The notes below the pieces were generated by a model. It was given only the letters and a program-made list of their open reading frames with translations, ran no database searches and was not told where the DNA came from. A program made the position numbers and the translations under genes. A stretch of DNA of 64,000 nt, from the NCBI GenBank assembly GCA_033852075.1, contig JAWSVC010000010.1, positions 122,685 through 186,684 of the forward strand, written 5' to 3'. Shown here in pieces: positions 27,477-36,709 of this stretch. Within the stretch, counting starts at the first letter, position 1. Each line of letters opens with the position of its first letter. The DNA comes from QZLE01 sp033852075. Lineage in GTDB: Bacteria > Pseudomonadota > Gammaproteobacteria > QZLD01.

Positions 27477-27737
27477 GGGTGTAATATTTAATAACACATT
27501 TTCCCTTCTCAAATCAAAGTGCTTACAGGCTCAATTTGTAATTTGATTGTTGAGGCTGTTGGGCGGGATTCTTCGATTTTCGAAGGAGAAATCTGTTATT
27601 ATTCATGAGCCTGATATTGTTGATGATATTTTTTCGGGCGGCTGAGAGTGAAGGTTGGTATCCAGTTTTTAATAAGCGTATTAAAACAGAAAAAAGTAAT
27701 AGGAATATTAAATTCTAGAAAGGAACAGGGGTTAAAA

Positions 27738-30506
27738 ATGTTTAAAAAGATAGTCATGGTTCTTATCGCATCATTTTTGATGCAGATGGCAGTTACCGCA
27801 AATGCTGCATCAAAAGAGCAGTATTTGCAGAGTGCAAAGAAGTATTTTCGCGAAAATAAATTTCGTGAGGCCATAATTGAGCTTAAAAATGCTATTAAGG
27901 ATGATCCTGAATACATAGATGCCAGAATATTTCTAGGTGATGTAAATGCGGCTACTGGTCAGCCACTTGCAGCAGAAAAAGAATATTTATACGCAAAAAA
28001 AGCAGGAGCAAAGGCATCGCTGTGGATGTTGCCGCTTGGAGATGTTTATATAGGAATGGGGCGTTACGATGAAGTATTATCTCAACTTAAACTTGGCACC
28101 GATGCCACCCCTGAAGAATTATCGAAATTGTCAGTGCTTCGTGGAATGGCTTATGCTGGCTTGAAAAAGAAAGACAAGGCTGAAGAGGAGTTTGTTCGTG
28201 CTAGTCAGCTAGATGAAAAAAATGCCAGGGCATATCTTGGTCAGGCATCTCTTATGGTTAATCCGGATCAGTTGGATAAGGTGGAAGAGTTTATTTCCAA
28301 AGCTATAGAAGTGGAACCAAAGTTAGTCGATGCTCATCTGGCAATGACCACAGCAAAACTAAGAAGAAAGGATGTTGATGCAGCCATAGTTTCAATCGAA
28401 AAGGCTAGAGAATTATCTCCTTACAATATAAGAGTATTATTGGCAGCATCAGATATCTATCTTCTTAAAGGAAATTTAGATAAGGCTCAGGAAGACGTAG
28501 ATACCGTTTTAAAGTCCCATCCATCGTTACCGATTGCAAATCATGTGAAGGCAATGGTTTCATATTCGCGGCAGGACTATGAAAGTGCAAAAAATCATGC
28601 AGATAAAGTGTTAAGGGTTTCTAAGGACTATTTGCCTGCTATTCGTCTGCTTGGTGCAATTGCCCTTAATCGTGGAGAATATAACTCTGCTCAGGAATTG
28701 TTACAAAAGGCTCATAGTCTTGCTCCAAAAGATATAAAGGTATTAAGAGCCTTGGCAGATACCCAATATCGGGCCAGTGAATATGCAAAAGCAAAAATAA
28801 GCTTGAAGAATCTTCTAGAGCTTGATGAGAAAGATGCTGCTGCCATGTCTATGTTAGGTTCTGTTTATCTAAAACTTGGTGAAAAGGAAAAGGGTAAACA
28901 ATATATGGAGCAAGCAGTAAAACTTGATCCGAACGCTGCCAAGCTAAAAACCAATCTGGCTTTGGCCAATATTGCGATGGGGGATACAAAAGGCGCCATT
29001 AATGCTCTTGAAGCAATAGGTGTAGGTGATGAATCTGCTAGATCTGATGCGTTACTGGCAATGGCATATGCAAAAGATAAGGAATATGACAAAGCTTTTG
29101 AAATTGCAAACAGGATGATAGATGGTGATGTTAGTTTATCTGGGGCTTACAATTTACGTGGTGAGATAAATCTAATGGCCAAAAATAACGAAGCAGCTCT
29201 TGCTGATTTCGCTAAGGCAATAGAAATTAATTCGGATAATAATAAGGCAATGCTAAACCTTGCGCGAACCAATGCAATATTGGGTAAATATGATTTGGCG
29301 CAACAGCAATTTCAGAAGTTACTGGAAAAAAAGAAAGATAATCTAGAGGCTATGCTAGGGCTAGTTGAGATAGCAAGACTAAATAAAAATCAACTTCAGG
29401 TTCAAAGTTGGTTAGAAAAAATCAATGAATTACATCCTACTCATATTCCATCTGCCGGTTTGTTGGTAAGTGTTTATCTGGGCCAAAAGGAATACCTAAA
29501 AGCGCTAGGGGTTTCTAGGAAGCTATATCAGTTATATCCTAAAAATGCTGATGTGATTGCTTTGTATGCAGAGCAGTTGATGCAAAATGGTGAAAATAAA
29601 CAAGCTGCAAATTATTTTAAAGATGCATTGGATATAAAAACTGATGATCCGAAATTATATATTAGATTGGCTAGAGCCTATGCCGCAGATAAGGCAAATA
29701 AAAAGGCCTTAGAAACAATTGATAAAGGTCTTAAGGAGTTGCCGGAAAACATTCCTCTACTTAAGGGTAAGGTGCGTGTATTAAAGCATGATAAGCAAGA
29801 TGATAAGGCTTTAGTATTGTGTGAACAGTTAATGAAAAAGTTGCCACAAGATCCATTTGCTTATGATTTTGCAGGAGATATTTATGTTCAGCAAGAAAAG
29901 TATAAAAAAGCGGATGAACTATATCGCAAGACGATAGATCTTCAAGATAATCCGCAAACAAGGATTAAACTTCATAAGTTACTTACATTAAAAGGTAAAA
30001 ATGACGAGGCTTTGGATCTTTTGCGAGAATGGTATAAGAAAGATAATGCATCGCAGCAGCTAAATGCCGTGTTTGCTCTTAATTTACAGCAGGTTGGAGT
30101 AAAAGATGAGGCAATTAAGGTTTATGAAGTAATGGTAAAAAATAATCCTAATGATCTTGTGGCACTGAATAATCTTGCCTGGATGTATATGGAAAAAGGT
30201 GATCTGGAGAATGCTCAGAAAACTGGTGAGCAAGCATATAAAATCAATCCGGAAATGGTTGCTGTGCTTGATACCTATGGCTGGATTTTAGTAAAAAGTG
30301 GCAAGATAGATGAAGGACAAAAATTACTGCAGCAAGCAGTTAGTAAGGCTCCACAAGATCGTGATGTCAGATATCATGTTGCTGCGACGTTAGCTAAGAA
30401 AGGGGATGTTAAGGGCGCTGTGATTGAACTGAAACAGGCTCTTTCTGGGGATGTGGATTTTCTGAGTAGGGAAGAGGCGCAGGAATTATTGCAGAAACTG
30501 CAATAG
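27738..30506 (+). CDS. prsT: XrtA/PEP-CTERM system TPR-repeat protein PrsT
   Basis: A 922-residue exported protein: signal peptide (MFKKIVMVLIASFLMQM…ANA|ASKEQYL) followed by some two dozen tetratricopeptide-like repeats, with recurring A-x-x-x-Y…A pairs such as NKAMLNLARTNAILGKYDLAQ. Length and position right after prsR match the PEP-CTERM TPR family (TIGR02917), often described as lipoproteins. Here no lipobox cysteine is visible at the cleavage site, so a soluble periplasmic form is more likely. A 261-base gap separates it from prsR and should hold its own promoter; I found no clear -24/-12 element there. The start at 27738 gives the signal peptide. Confidence 0.9.
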   Translation: MFKKIVMVLIASFLMQMAVTANAASKEQYLQSAKKYFRENKFREAIIELKNAIKDDPEYIDARIFLGDVNAATGQPLAAEKEYLYAKKAGAKASLWMLPLGDVYIGMGRYDEVLSQLKLGTDATPEELSKLSVLRGMAYAGLKKKDKAEEEFVRASQLDEKNARAYLGQASLMVNPDQLDKVEEFISKAIEVEPKLVDAHLAMTTAKLRRKDVDAAIVSIEKARELSPYNIRVLLAASDIYLLKGNLDKAQEDVDTVLKSHPSLPIANHVKAMVSYSRQDYESAKNHADKVLRVSKDYLPAIRLLGAIALNRGEYNSAQELLQKAHSLAPKDIKVLRALADTQYRASEYAKAKISLKNLLELDEKDAAAMSMLGSVYLKLGEKEKGKQYMEQAVKLDPNAAKLKTNLALANIAMGDTKGAINALEAIGVGDESARSDALLAMAYAKDKEYDKAFEIANRMIDGDVSLSGAYNLRGEINLMAKNNEAALADFAKAIEINSDNNKAMLNLARTNAILGKYDLAQQQFQKLLEKKKDNLEAMLGLVEIARLNKNQLQVQSWLEKINELHPTHIPSAGLLVSVYLGQKEYLKALGVSRKLYQLYPKNADVIALYAEQLMQNGENKQAANYFKDALDIKTDDPKLYIRLARAYAADKANKKALETIDKGLKELPENIPLLKGKVRVLKHDKQDDKALVLCEQLMKKLPQDPFAYDFAGDIYVQQEKYKKADELYRKTIDLQDNPQTRIKLHKLLTLKGKNDEALDLLREWYKKDNASQQLNAVFALNLQQVGVKDEAIKVYEVMVKNNPNDLVALNNLAWMYMEKGDLENAQKTGEQAYKINPEMVAVLDTYGWILVKSGKIDEGQKLLQQAVSKAPQDRDVRYHVAATLAKKGDVKGAVIELKQALSGDVDFLSREEAQELLQKLQ

Positions 30507-30616
30507 TTCTTTTTGCTATGTAGGGGCGCGGCGTGCCGTGCCCAAATAAGTTTCATCTTTCTGCTAATAGCGTTGTCATTCCCGCGAAGGCGTGCTGCTG
30601 TCTGGGGAAATTAATG

Positions 30617-30718
30617 CCGTTCGTGCTGAGCGCGAAGCAGTCGAAGTATGAAATGGTATTAATTCAGTTGTTTACTATCACCCTTCGACTGTTCGTACCT
30701 CACGCTCAGGATGAACGG
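30617..30718. repeat. Palindromic repeat P100, copy C
   Basis: Same orientation as copy A. It sits between the convergent prsT and RND genes, where its long hairpin could act as a transcription barrier. A fragment of a GTCATTCCCGCGAAGGCG hairpin precedes it at about 30574–30591. No gene lies between 30507 and 30767. Confidence 0.9.
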
Positions 30719-30767
30719 AGATTTTAAGCTTTTTCTCATTCCCAAACTCCACCTGATAACGCATAAT

Positions 30768-33700
30768 TTAATTCTCCACAAACGAAGTTGGTGGATCAAT
30801 TTCAGCATAAACTGGTTTCGTTGTTGCCCTTCTGTGTCCCAGTTTATATCCAAGCATTAACAAAGCCGGTGTCAGGATCAGGGTAAGAACTGTTGCAAAG
30901 GTTAGCCCTCCTGCAACTGCGGTTGCCAACTGTTTCCACCACTGAGAAGATGGGGCATCTATGGTTAAGTGTCTACCGATAAGGTCAATGTTCAGTCCCA
31001 GCATCATTGGCATTAGTCCGAGAATGGTGGTTACAGTTGTAAGCATTACCGGTCTTAATCTTTGGGCCCCGGTACGAATAATTGCCTCAGCAGCTCCCAT
31101 GTTGGTTGTTTCTAAAAGTTGGTTGAAGGTATCAATCAAAACGATATTGTTATTAACCACAATCCCTGCCAGAGATATAACTCCAATTCCACTCATAACA
31201 ATACCAAATGGTGTGCCAGTAATCATGTGCCCAAGTAAAACCCCTGCGGTTGAGAAAACGACCGCACTTAAGATCAGTAGCGACTGGAAGAAGCTATTGA
31301 ATTGGGTAACTAGAATAATGGCAATCATAAATATTGCTACCATGAATGCCTTTAATAGGAATATAGTTGCTTTTTGCTGTTCTTCGTTGTCTCCACGGAA
31401 GCGGATGTTGACTCCGTTAGGAAGAATCTGATTTTTTTGTATTAGGCTTCGTATCTCTTTTATCTTTTGGTCCGATGTTACCTTTTCACCATTTTGATCG
31501 GTTTTGATTATATCTGCCTCAATAGTTAGAACCCTTCTACCATCAACACGCTCTATCTTGCTGATTCTGTTTTTTGGGATCAGCTTTACAAAATTGCTGG
31601 CCGGAATATTTCCGTTTTGGGTTGGAATGCGAATCTTCTTAAGCTGATCAATGCTGCGGTTAACCTCTGGAAAACGGATGCGGATATCAAGTTCGTCTAC
31701 AGAGTCATCTGGGCGGAAAGTCCCGATATTGATGCCATTGGTAACCATCTGTACCGCATTGCCAAGGCTTGTAATATCTGCTCCATATTTGCTGGCTTCA
31801 GCGCGGTCTACTTTTAGTTGCCATTCAATTCCTGGGATAGGGCGTGAGTCGCTTATATTGATCAGCCCTTCAATCTCGTTATGAAACATATTGGACAGGT
31901 CCTCAATTGCAGGAGGAAGTAAATCGTAATCTATTGAATTTATTTCAACCTGGATGGCCTTGCCTTGGCTGGGACCATGTTTTTCTTTTTGAGTTTCTAT
32001 AACGATTCCGTTCAGGTGAACGGTGTTATCACGAATTTCCTGAAAGATCTCTTCTGCTGGTCTGCGGATTTGCCAATCGGCAAATTCAAGTTGAATAATG
32101 CCGATAACATCTTCAGTTATGCCAGGGCCGCCAAACTTAAGTCCGCTTCTGCTATATACCGTAGTAAATCCTTCGATTTTCAGTACCTGATCTTCAACCT
32201 CGGCTACAAGCTTGTCTCTTTCATAAATCGAAAGGTCTCCGCGAGCATGAATTAATACCATTCCATTTTCCGGTTCAGCTTCCGGGAACAGTTCAACGCC
32301 ATTTCCAAATTTACCATAGAGAACTATGGTGCAAACCAGGATTAATAATATGCTTAAAAGGGTTTTTGCCGGATGTTTTACCGCGGTGGAAAGTACTTTT
32401 ATGTATATCTTGGTAAAGCCTGTCATGTGATTTAGATCGCCAGATTCTGCAATAGCAAGGTTTTCCATATTGCGGTCACTATCTGGTGCCCGTTTGCCAA
32501 AGATTGACCCTAGGCTTGGTACAAATATAAGGGCCATAAATAATGAAGCTGCTAGAGTAGTAATCAGGGTTATGGGTAGATATTTCATAAACTCTCCCAT
32601 TATCCCCGGCCAGACAATTAATGGGGCAAAGGCGGCAAGTGTGGTTGCGGTTGATGCGATTATAGGCCATGCCATCCTTTTGGATGCGATCATATATGCC
32701 TGTTTTTTACAAAGCCCTTCGGCCATTTTGCGATCTGCTATCTCTACCACAACAATTGCGCCATCTACCAACATTCCTACCGACATAATAAGGCTGAAAA
32801 GCACTACCATGTTGATAGTAAACCCCATGGCAGCTAGGATTAGAATTCCGGTAACAAAAGATCCTGGTATCGCCATTCCTACCAGCCCAGCCGATCTTAA
32901 TCCAAGTGAGGCGATAATAACGATCATTACCAGAATAACTGCAAATATTACGTTGTTCTGTAGTTCGCGCAGCATGTCGTTGATGACTATAGATTGATCT
33001 TGAGAGAAACCGATATTTATACCTTTAGGCCATAGGCTTTGTTCATTCTTTACCAGCTGCTTTACCTTGGATAAGGTATCAATAACATTGGCACCAATCG
33101 ATTTTGAAACCTCCAGCGCAATTGCTGGTTGGCCATTAACTCTGGCGAACTCTAATGGATCTTTATATATCCTTTGGCCGGTTGCAATGTCACTGAATTT
33201 TATAACGGTATTGCCATCTACCTTTATGGGGACATCAAGAATATCCTCAATCTCTTCAAATACTCCGGGAACCTTTATTGAGAATCGACCTTCTCCTGTG
33301 TCTAATGCACCTGCAGCAACCAAACGATTGTTGCGTGATACAAACTGGAATATTTCACTTTGAGAAAGGTGATAACTCTCCATTTTTTGTGGGTCGATAA
33401 CAATTTCGATCATCTCATCTTTATCGCCGGCAATGCTGGCTCCGTATACCCCTGATATTGATTCAATCTTGTCTTTAAGGTCATTGGCAATAGTTATTAA
33501 AGTGCGATCAGATACATCTCCTGATAAGGTGATAACTAAAACGGGAAACAGGGCAACATTTACCTCGCTTACCACTGGGTCATCAGATTCTCCAGGCAGG
33601 TCTGATTTGGCGGTATCAACCTTATCACGAACATCGCGCAGGGCTTTTTCACTGTCAAATCCAGCTTGGAATTTAATGGTGATATTTGCATTACTTTCTG

Positions 33701-33956
33701 ATGCCGTAGAGGTGATTTCATCCAGGCCTTCAACGCTGCGTAATTCGGTTTCCATAGGGCGAATTAGCAGCCTTTCTGAATCTGTAGCAGATATTCCTTC
33801 GTGGTGAATAGAGACGTTGATTATCGGAATGGCAACATCAGGAAATGATTCCTTAGGTATGGAGATGTAAGAAACCGTTCCTGAAATCAGAATAAGAAGC
33901 AAGATCAGCAGTACTGATCTGGTGTGTCTAAGGGTTGACTGAATAGCTGTGCGCAT
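30768..33956 (-). CDS. RND-family efflux permease
   Basis: A 1062-residue inner-membrane pump of the AcrB/MdtBC type. There is one N-terminal membrane segment, a large periplasmic porter loop, a block of membrane segments with GMLVDGAIVVVEIADRK (the Asp of TM4 proton relay region), a second periplasmic loop and a second membrane block (GVISLAGIVVNNNIVLIDTFN). It uses proton motive force to export small molecules; the substrate cannot be read from sequence. GGAGGG lies nine bases before the ATG. It is the second gene after its adaptor (33962–35077). No TolC-type outer-membrane gene is adjacent, so a distant one is presumably shared. Confidence 0.93.
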   Translation of the reverse strand: MRTAIQSTLRHTRSVLLILLLILISGTVSYISIPKESFPDVAIPIINVSIHHEGISATDSERLLIRPMETELRSVEGLDEITSTASESNANITIKFQAGFDSEKALRDVRDKVDTAKSDLPGESDDPVVSEVNVALFPVLVITLSGDVSDRTLITIANDLKDKIESISGVYGASIAGDKDEMIEIVIDPQKMESYHLSQSEIFQFVSRNNRLVAAGALDTGEGRFSIKVPGVFEEIEDILDVPIKVDGNTVIKFSDIATGQRIYKDPLEFARVNGQPAIALEVSKSIGANVIDTLSKVKQLVKNEQSLWPKGINIGFSQDQSIVINDMLRELQNNVIFAVILVMIVIIASLGLRSAGLVGMAIPGSFVTGILILAAMGFTINMVVLFSLIMSVGMLVDGAIVVVEIADRKMAEGLCKKQAYMIASKRMAWPIIASTATTLAAFAPLIVWPGIMGEFMKYLPITLITTLAASLFMALIFVPSLGSIFGKRAPDSDRNMENLAIAESGDLNHMTGFTKIYIKVLSTAVKHPAKTLLSILLILVCTIVLYGKFGNGVELFPEAEPENGMVLIHARGDLSIYERDKLVAEVEDQVLKIEGFTTVYSRSGLKFGGPGITEDVIGIIQLEFADWQIRRPAEEIFQEIRDNTVHLNGIVIETQKEKHGPSQGKAIQVEINSIDYDLLPPAIEDLSNMFHNEIEGLINISDSRPIPGIEWQLKVDRAEASKYGADITSLGNAVQMVTNGINIGTFRPDDSVDELDIRIRFPEVNRSIDQLKKIRIPTQNGNIPASNFVKLIPKNRISKIERVDGRRVLTIEADIIKTDQNGEKVTSDQKIKEIRSLIQKNQILPNGVNIRFRGDNEEQQKATIFLLKAFMVAIFMIAIILVTQFNSFFQSLLILSAVVFSTAGVLLGHMITGTPFGIVMSGIGVISLAGIVVNNNIVLIDTFNQLLETTNMGAAEAIIRTGAQRLRPVMLTTVTTILGLMPMMLGLNIDLIGRHLTIDAPSSQWWKQLATAVAGGLTFATVLTLILTPALLMLGYKLGHRRATTKPVYAEIDPPTSFVEN

Positions 33957-33961
33957 CAGAA

Positions 33962-35077
33962 TTACCCTCCAGTAACAGATGAAGAGTTAGTGGTGTTAGT
34001 TATCTCTTCAATAGTTGCTTTAACCTGCTCTCCATCTTTTACGAATCCATGACCAATAGTTATTACCTGAACATTGGCAGGCAGTCCGGTAACCCAGGTT
34101 GTATTTGATGATGAGTTGATGATTTCAATTGGCAAAAATTTAACTTTGTTGTCGGAAGTTACAGTCTTTACTCCGATATTTCCAGATGGATCAAGTGATA
34201 TTATTGAAGGGGATATAGTATGGGTAATGATGTCGTCATTGTTAAGACATAGTTCAGCAGTCAACCCTGCAAGGATTTGATTATCCTCATTGATCGCTTT
34301 TAATTCTACAGCAAAGGTTCTGGTTTGTGCATTGGCAATAGATGAAATATAGCTGACTGAGCCTTTAGCATTGATACCGGAAAGAGTGGTTGCTGTTCCT
34401 GTGGTGCCGATTTTTATCTTGGAAATATTTTGTTCGGTTATTGATGTGTCAAAAACAATAGGGGAAATGGTTATTAGTTCTGCCAATGCTTTGCCTGTGG
34501 TTATAAAATCACCTTCTTCGGTATATGTGGTGTTGATAATTCCGTCGAATGGGGCGGTGATAGAAATGTTTTCGATCTCAAGCTTTATTTGCGCAAGCTG
34601 AGTTTTTGCCCCTTCAAGGTTAGCCTTGGCCGCAGCCAAATTGGTTTCTGTAGAAAAATTCTTTTTCTGTAGTTTTTTGGCGACTTGATATTCCAGTTTA
34701 AAGCGTTCAAGTTGAGCTTCTGCCTGAGATTTTCTTTCAATCCGGTCATCAAGATCTATTTTAAAAAGGATATCACCTTTTTTAACGTTATCTCCTTTGG
34801 AGACTAATTTTTTTGATAGTTTGCCCGATACTTCAGCTTTTACCTCAAGTATTTTTGATGGTTTGGTCGTCGCTGTGGTGCATATTTTAGGGGAAAAACT
34901 AACTTGTTTTAAAATCTGTGTGCGAACATGTTTGATTTCGTCTTTGGTTGGCTTAACTATTGGTTTGTTAATAACGGGCTCAGATGAATAGGCTCCGGAT
35001 GCTATCCAACCAGTAAGTAAAATGGCAATTGTTATAGCAATTATTATTGATTGGTTGGTTTTTATAGCTTTTATCAT
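33962..35077 (-). CDS. RND efflux periplasmic adaptor (HlyD/MFP family)
   Basis: A 371-residue membrane-fusion protein. It has an N-terminal membrane anchor (SIIIAITIAILLTGWIAS), a split lipoyl/barrel-sandwich region (VKAEVSGKLSKKLVSKGDNVKKGDILFKID and APFDGIINTTYTEEGDFITTG), a coiled-coil hairpin between them (residues about 120–170) and C-terminal beta domains. The frame opens at 35116, but the ATG at 35077 has AAAGG eight bases upstream. It stops five bases before the permease start, so the pair is one operon. Confidence 0.92.
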   Translation of the reverse strand: MIKAIKTNQSIIIAITIAILLTGWIASGAYSSEPVINKPIVKPTKDEIKHVRTQILKQVSFSPKICTTATTKPSKILEVKAEVSGKLSKKLVSKGDNVKKGDILFKIDLDDRIERKSQAEAQLERFKLEYQVAKKLQKKNFSTETNLAAAKANLEGAKTQLAQIKLEIENISITAPFDGIINTTYTEEGDFITTGKALAELITISPIVFDTSITEQNISKIKIGTTGTATTLSGINAKGSVSYISSIANAQTRTFAVELKAINEDNQILAGLTAELCLNNDDIITHTISPSIISLDPSGNIGVKTVTSDNKVKFLPIEIINSSSNTTWVTGLPANVQVITIGHGFVKDGEQVKATIEEITNTTNSSSVTGG

Positions 35078-35143
35078 TGTCGGTACCTTTGTATATCTCA
35101 GATCAGGCTTCGGCACCGGGTAACTTATTAAACCATATTGGTA

Positions 35144-35950
35144 TTATGCAATGCTACGTCCCGGTTCTAGCTGAGATTTAGATTTTAAAGTTGAGCATAC
35201 ATAAGAGAATGCAGAATCAATACGCTGATTGTCTGGTAGCGTAGCTCGTATCATCTGAAGATAGTCTCTTTGTAAAATAAGCTGTGCAGTTTTATCATGA
35301 TTAATATCGAAAACCCAGCTTAATTGCAACAACTTAAAGTCATTTAATGAATGCAGTTCATTATACTTTATAGGTTTGTGAGAGAAAATGCTATTAATCG
35401 CTGAATCTGAAATGTGCTTGCTATCTTCAAGTTCTAGTTCAACGGTTTTATTCTTTTCAGTATTGCGGTTTTGATAGTGTTCGGTGACGACTCGGTATAT
35501 GTCCAGTTTATCTGCATCTCTAAGTAAAGATAAGAAAAACTGAGAGCGTTCGGATAGTCCGGTTGGGAGCTTGGGGAGATTGTGGTGGCGCACGCAGTCG
35601 ATGATTATGTGTTTATCTCGTGATTCTACAAAATCGAGGATATTAGAATCTTCAAGAATTTCAGCACCAAATTCTCCGTGACTTACTGAGCGGTTATCGG
35701 CAAAGGTGGAATATTTTACATACTGTTCAAATCTTCCAATATCATGTAAAAGCCCAATTGCCTCCGCCAGTATAAGATCGTTTCTATCAACACCAATACT
35801 AAGAGCAATTGTGGTGATCTCTTTGCTAACCTTCCAAGAGTGAACCTCTTTTAAGCCAATATTTTTTTTCCAGTCTGGAACGCGATATTTAAAAGACCGC
35901 ACATACTCAGTGAATTTGAGTTTTATATCATTTAATTGTTCCAGTTCCAT
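35144..35950 (-). CDS. HD-domain phosphohydrolase-like protein
   Basis: A 268-residue cytoplasmic protein with the HD metal site: His in KEVHSWKVSKE, LLHDIGRFEQY (HD pair), then CVRHHNLP and LRDADKLDIYRV as the later His and Asp ligands. HD proteins of this size are typically nucleotidases or cyclic-nucleotide phosphodiesterases; nothing here fixes the substrate. It is 24 bases downstream of the radical SAM gene and probably co-transcribed with it. Confidence 0.8.
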   Translation of the reverse strand: MELEQLNDIKLKFTEYVRSFKYRVPDWKKNIGLKEVHSWKVSKEITTIALSIGVDRNDLILAEAIGLLHDIGRFEQYVKYSTFADNRSVSHGEFGAEILEDSNILDFVESRDKHIIIDCVRHHNLPKLPTGLSERSQFFLSLLRDADKLDIYRVVTEHYQNRNTEKNKTVELELEDSKHISDSAINSIFSHKPIKYNELHSLNDFKLLQLSWVFDINHDKTAQLILQRDYLQMIRATLPDNQRIDSAFSYVCSTLKSKSQLEPGRSIA

Positions 35951-35974
35951 CAGAATCTCCTACAACTAATTCCG

Positions 35975-36577
35975 TTAGCCGACGTTATCAAGTATCCGTT
36001 TTCTAAATTTTACATGTCTTTCTGTGGCCAGTTTTTCGCAGGCGTCTATATCGACACCGTTAAGACCTTCGATAGCAGAGGCGGTAACATCATCGATATA
36101 TTTGGGTGCCATCTCAACAAAATCCAACATTGCCTGGTATGATCCAATCATGGCCGGTTGGCAGTGGTGGTTATATACCTTTTCATTTTGAGCATTCATT
36201 GATATTGATATTGCATCAACACACTCACCAAGCTCAGGTAGTACATTGCGTTTATAGACAAGATTTGCCAATCCATCAGTATTTACACGAACCTTGCCTC
36301 CGTGGTCTTTAATCCAATGCGCAATGGCTAAAAGCTCTTTTAGACGCAAGGTTGGTTCTCCAAATCCGCAAAAAACTATCTCGGTATATTTGGTTGGATC
36401 GCCAATCGCGGCAATGTAATGCTCGACATCGGTTTTTTCATGTAGTGTTAAATCGTATTTATGAACGATTGGGTGACCTTGGGTTTTAGGACAGAACTGA
36501 CATTTAAGTGTGCAGGTGCTATTCAGATTTATATAGCGACGGTCTTCAATATCATAAACCAGAATGTCGTCAGACAT
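35975..36577 (-). CDS. TatD-associated-type radical SAM protein
   Basis: A 200-residue, compact radical SAM protein. It has the 4Fe-4S motif C-x3-C-x2-C (CTLKCQFC, residues about 22–29), the GGE-like motif FCGFGEPTLR, and RVNTDGLANLV on a later strand. Its length and these motifs match the TIGR04038 group, often found beside or fused to TatD-family nucleases. No tatD gene is in this window; an HD-domain gene follows instead. GAGGG lies five bases before the start region. Function is unknown, but it likely acts with the HD protein. Confidence 0.8.
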   Translation of the reverse strand: MSDDILVYDIEDRRYINLNSTCTLKCQFCPKTQGHPIVHKYDLTLHEKTDVEHYIAAIGDPTKYTEIVFCGFGEPTLRLKELLAIAHWIKDHGGKVRVNTDGLANLVYKRNVLPELGECVDAISISMNAQNEKVYNHHCQPAMIGSYQAMLDFVEMAPKYIDDVTASAIEGLNGVDIDACEKLATERHVKFRKRILDNVG

Positions 36578-36709
36578 ATGACCCTCTTAGAGTTAAAATA
36601 GTAGAGGCTTTTAAAACCTTTTTGATTTCCTAGCAAAATGTGTGAAGCGAGAATTTCGCTGCAATGCAGCATTGTAGCATTGTTTTTGTTGTGAAATCAA
36701 TAAGGAAAA

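Noticed and set aside
27654..27668. GGTTGGTATCCAG before prsT as a repeat or -24/-12 site
   Set aside because: Only one half of the hairpin is recognisable, and no GC lies ten bases after the GG.
14251..30718. CRISPR-like reading of the repeated palindromes
   Set aside because: Copies are kilobases apart, inverted relative to each other and lack regular spacers; they are dispersed elements.
31965..33807. Long plus-strand frames opposite the RND permease
   Set aside because: They are shadows of a clear 1062-residue gene, with no ribosome sites or recognisable domains.
35975..36577. Queuosine-synthesis QueE as identity of the radical SAM protein
   Set aside because: QueE has a different insertion between its cluster cysteines (C-x14-C-x2-C in the classic form); here the motif is plain C-x3-C-x2-C and the length fits the TatD-linked group.
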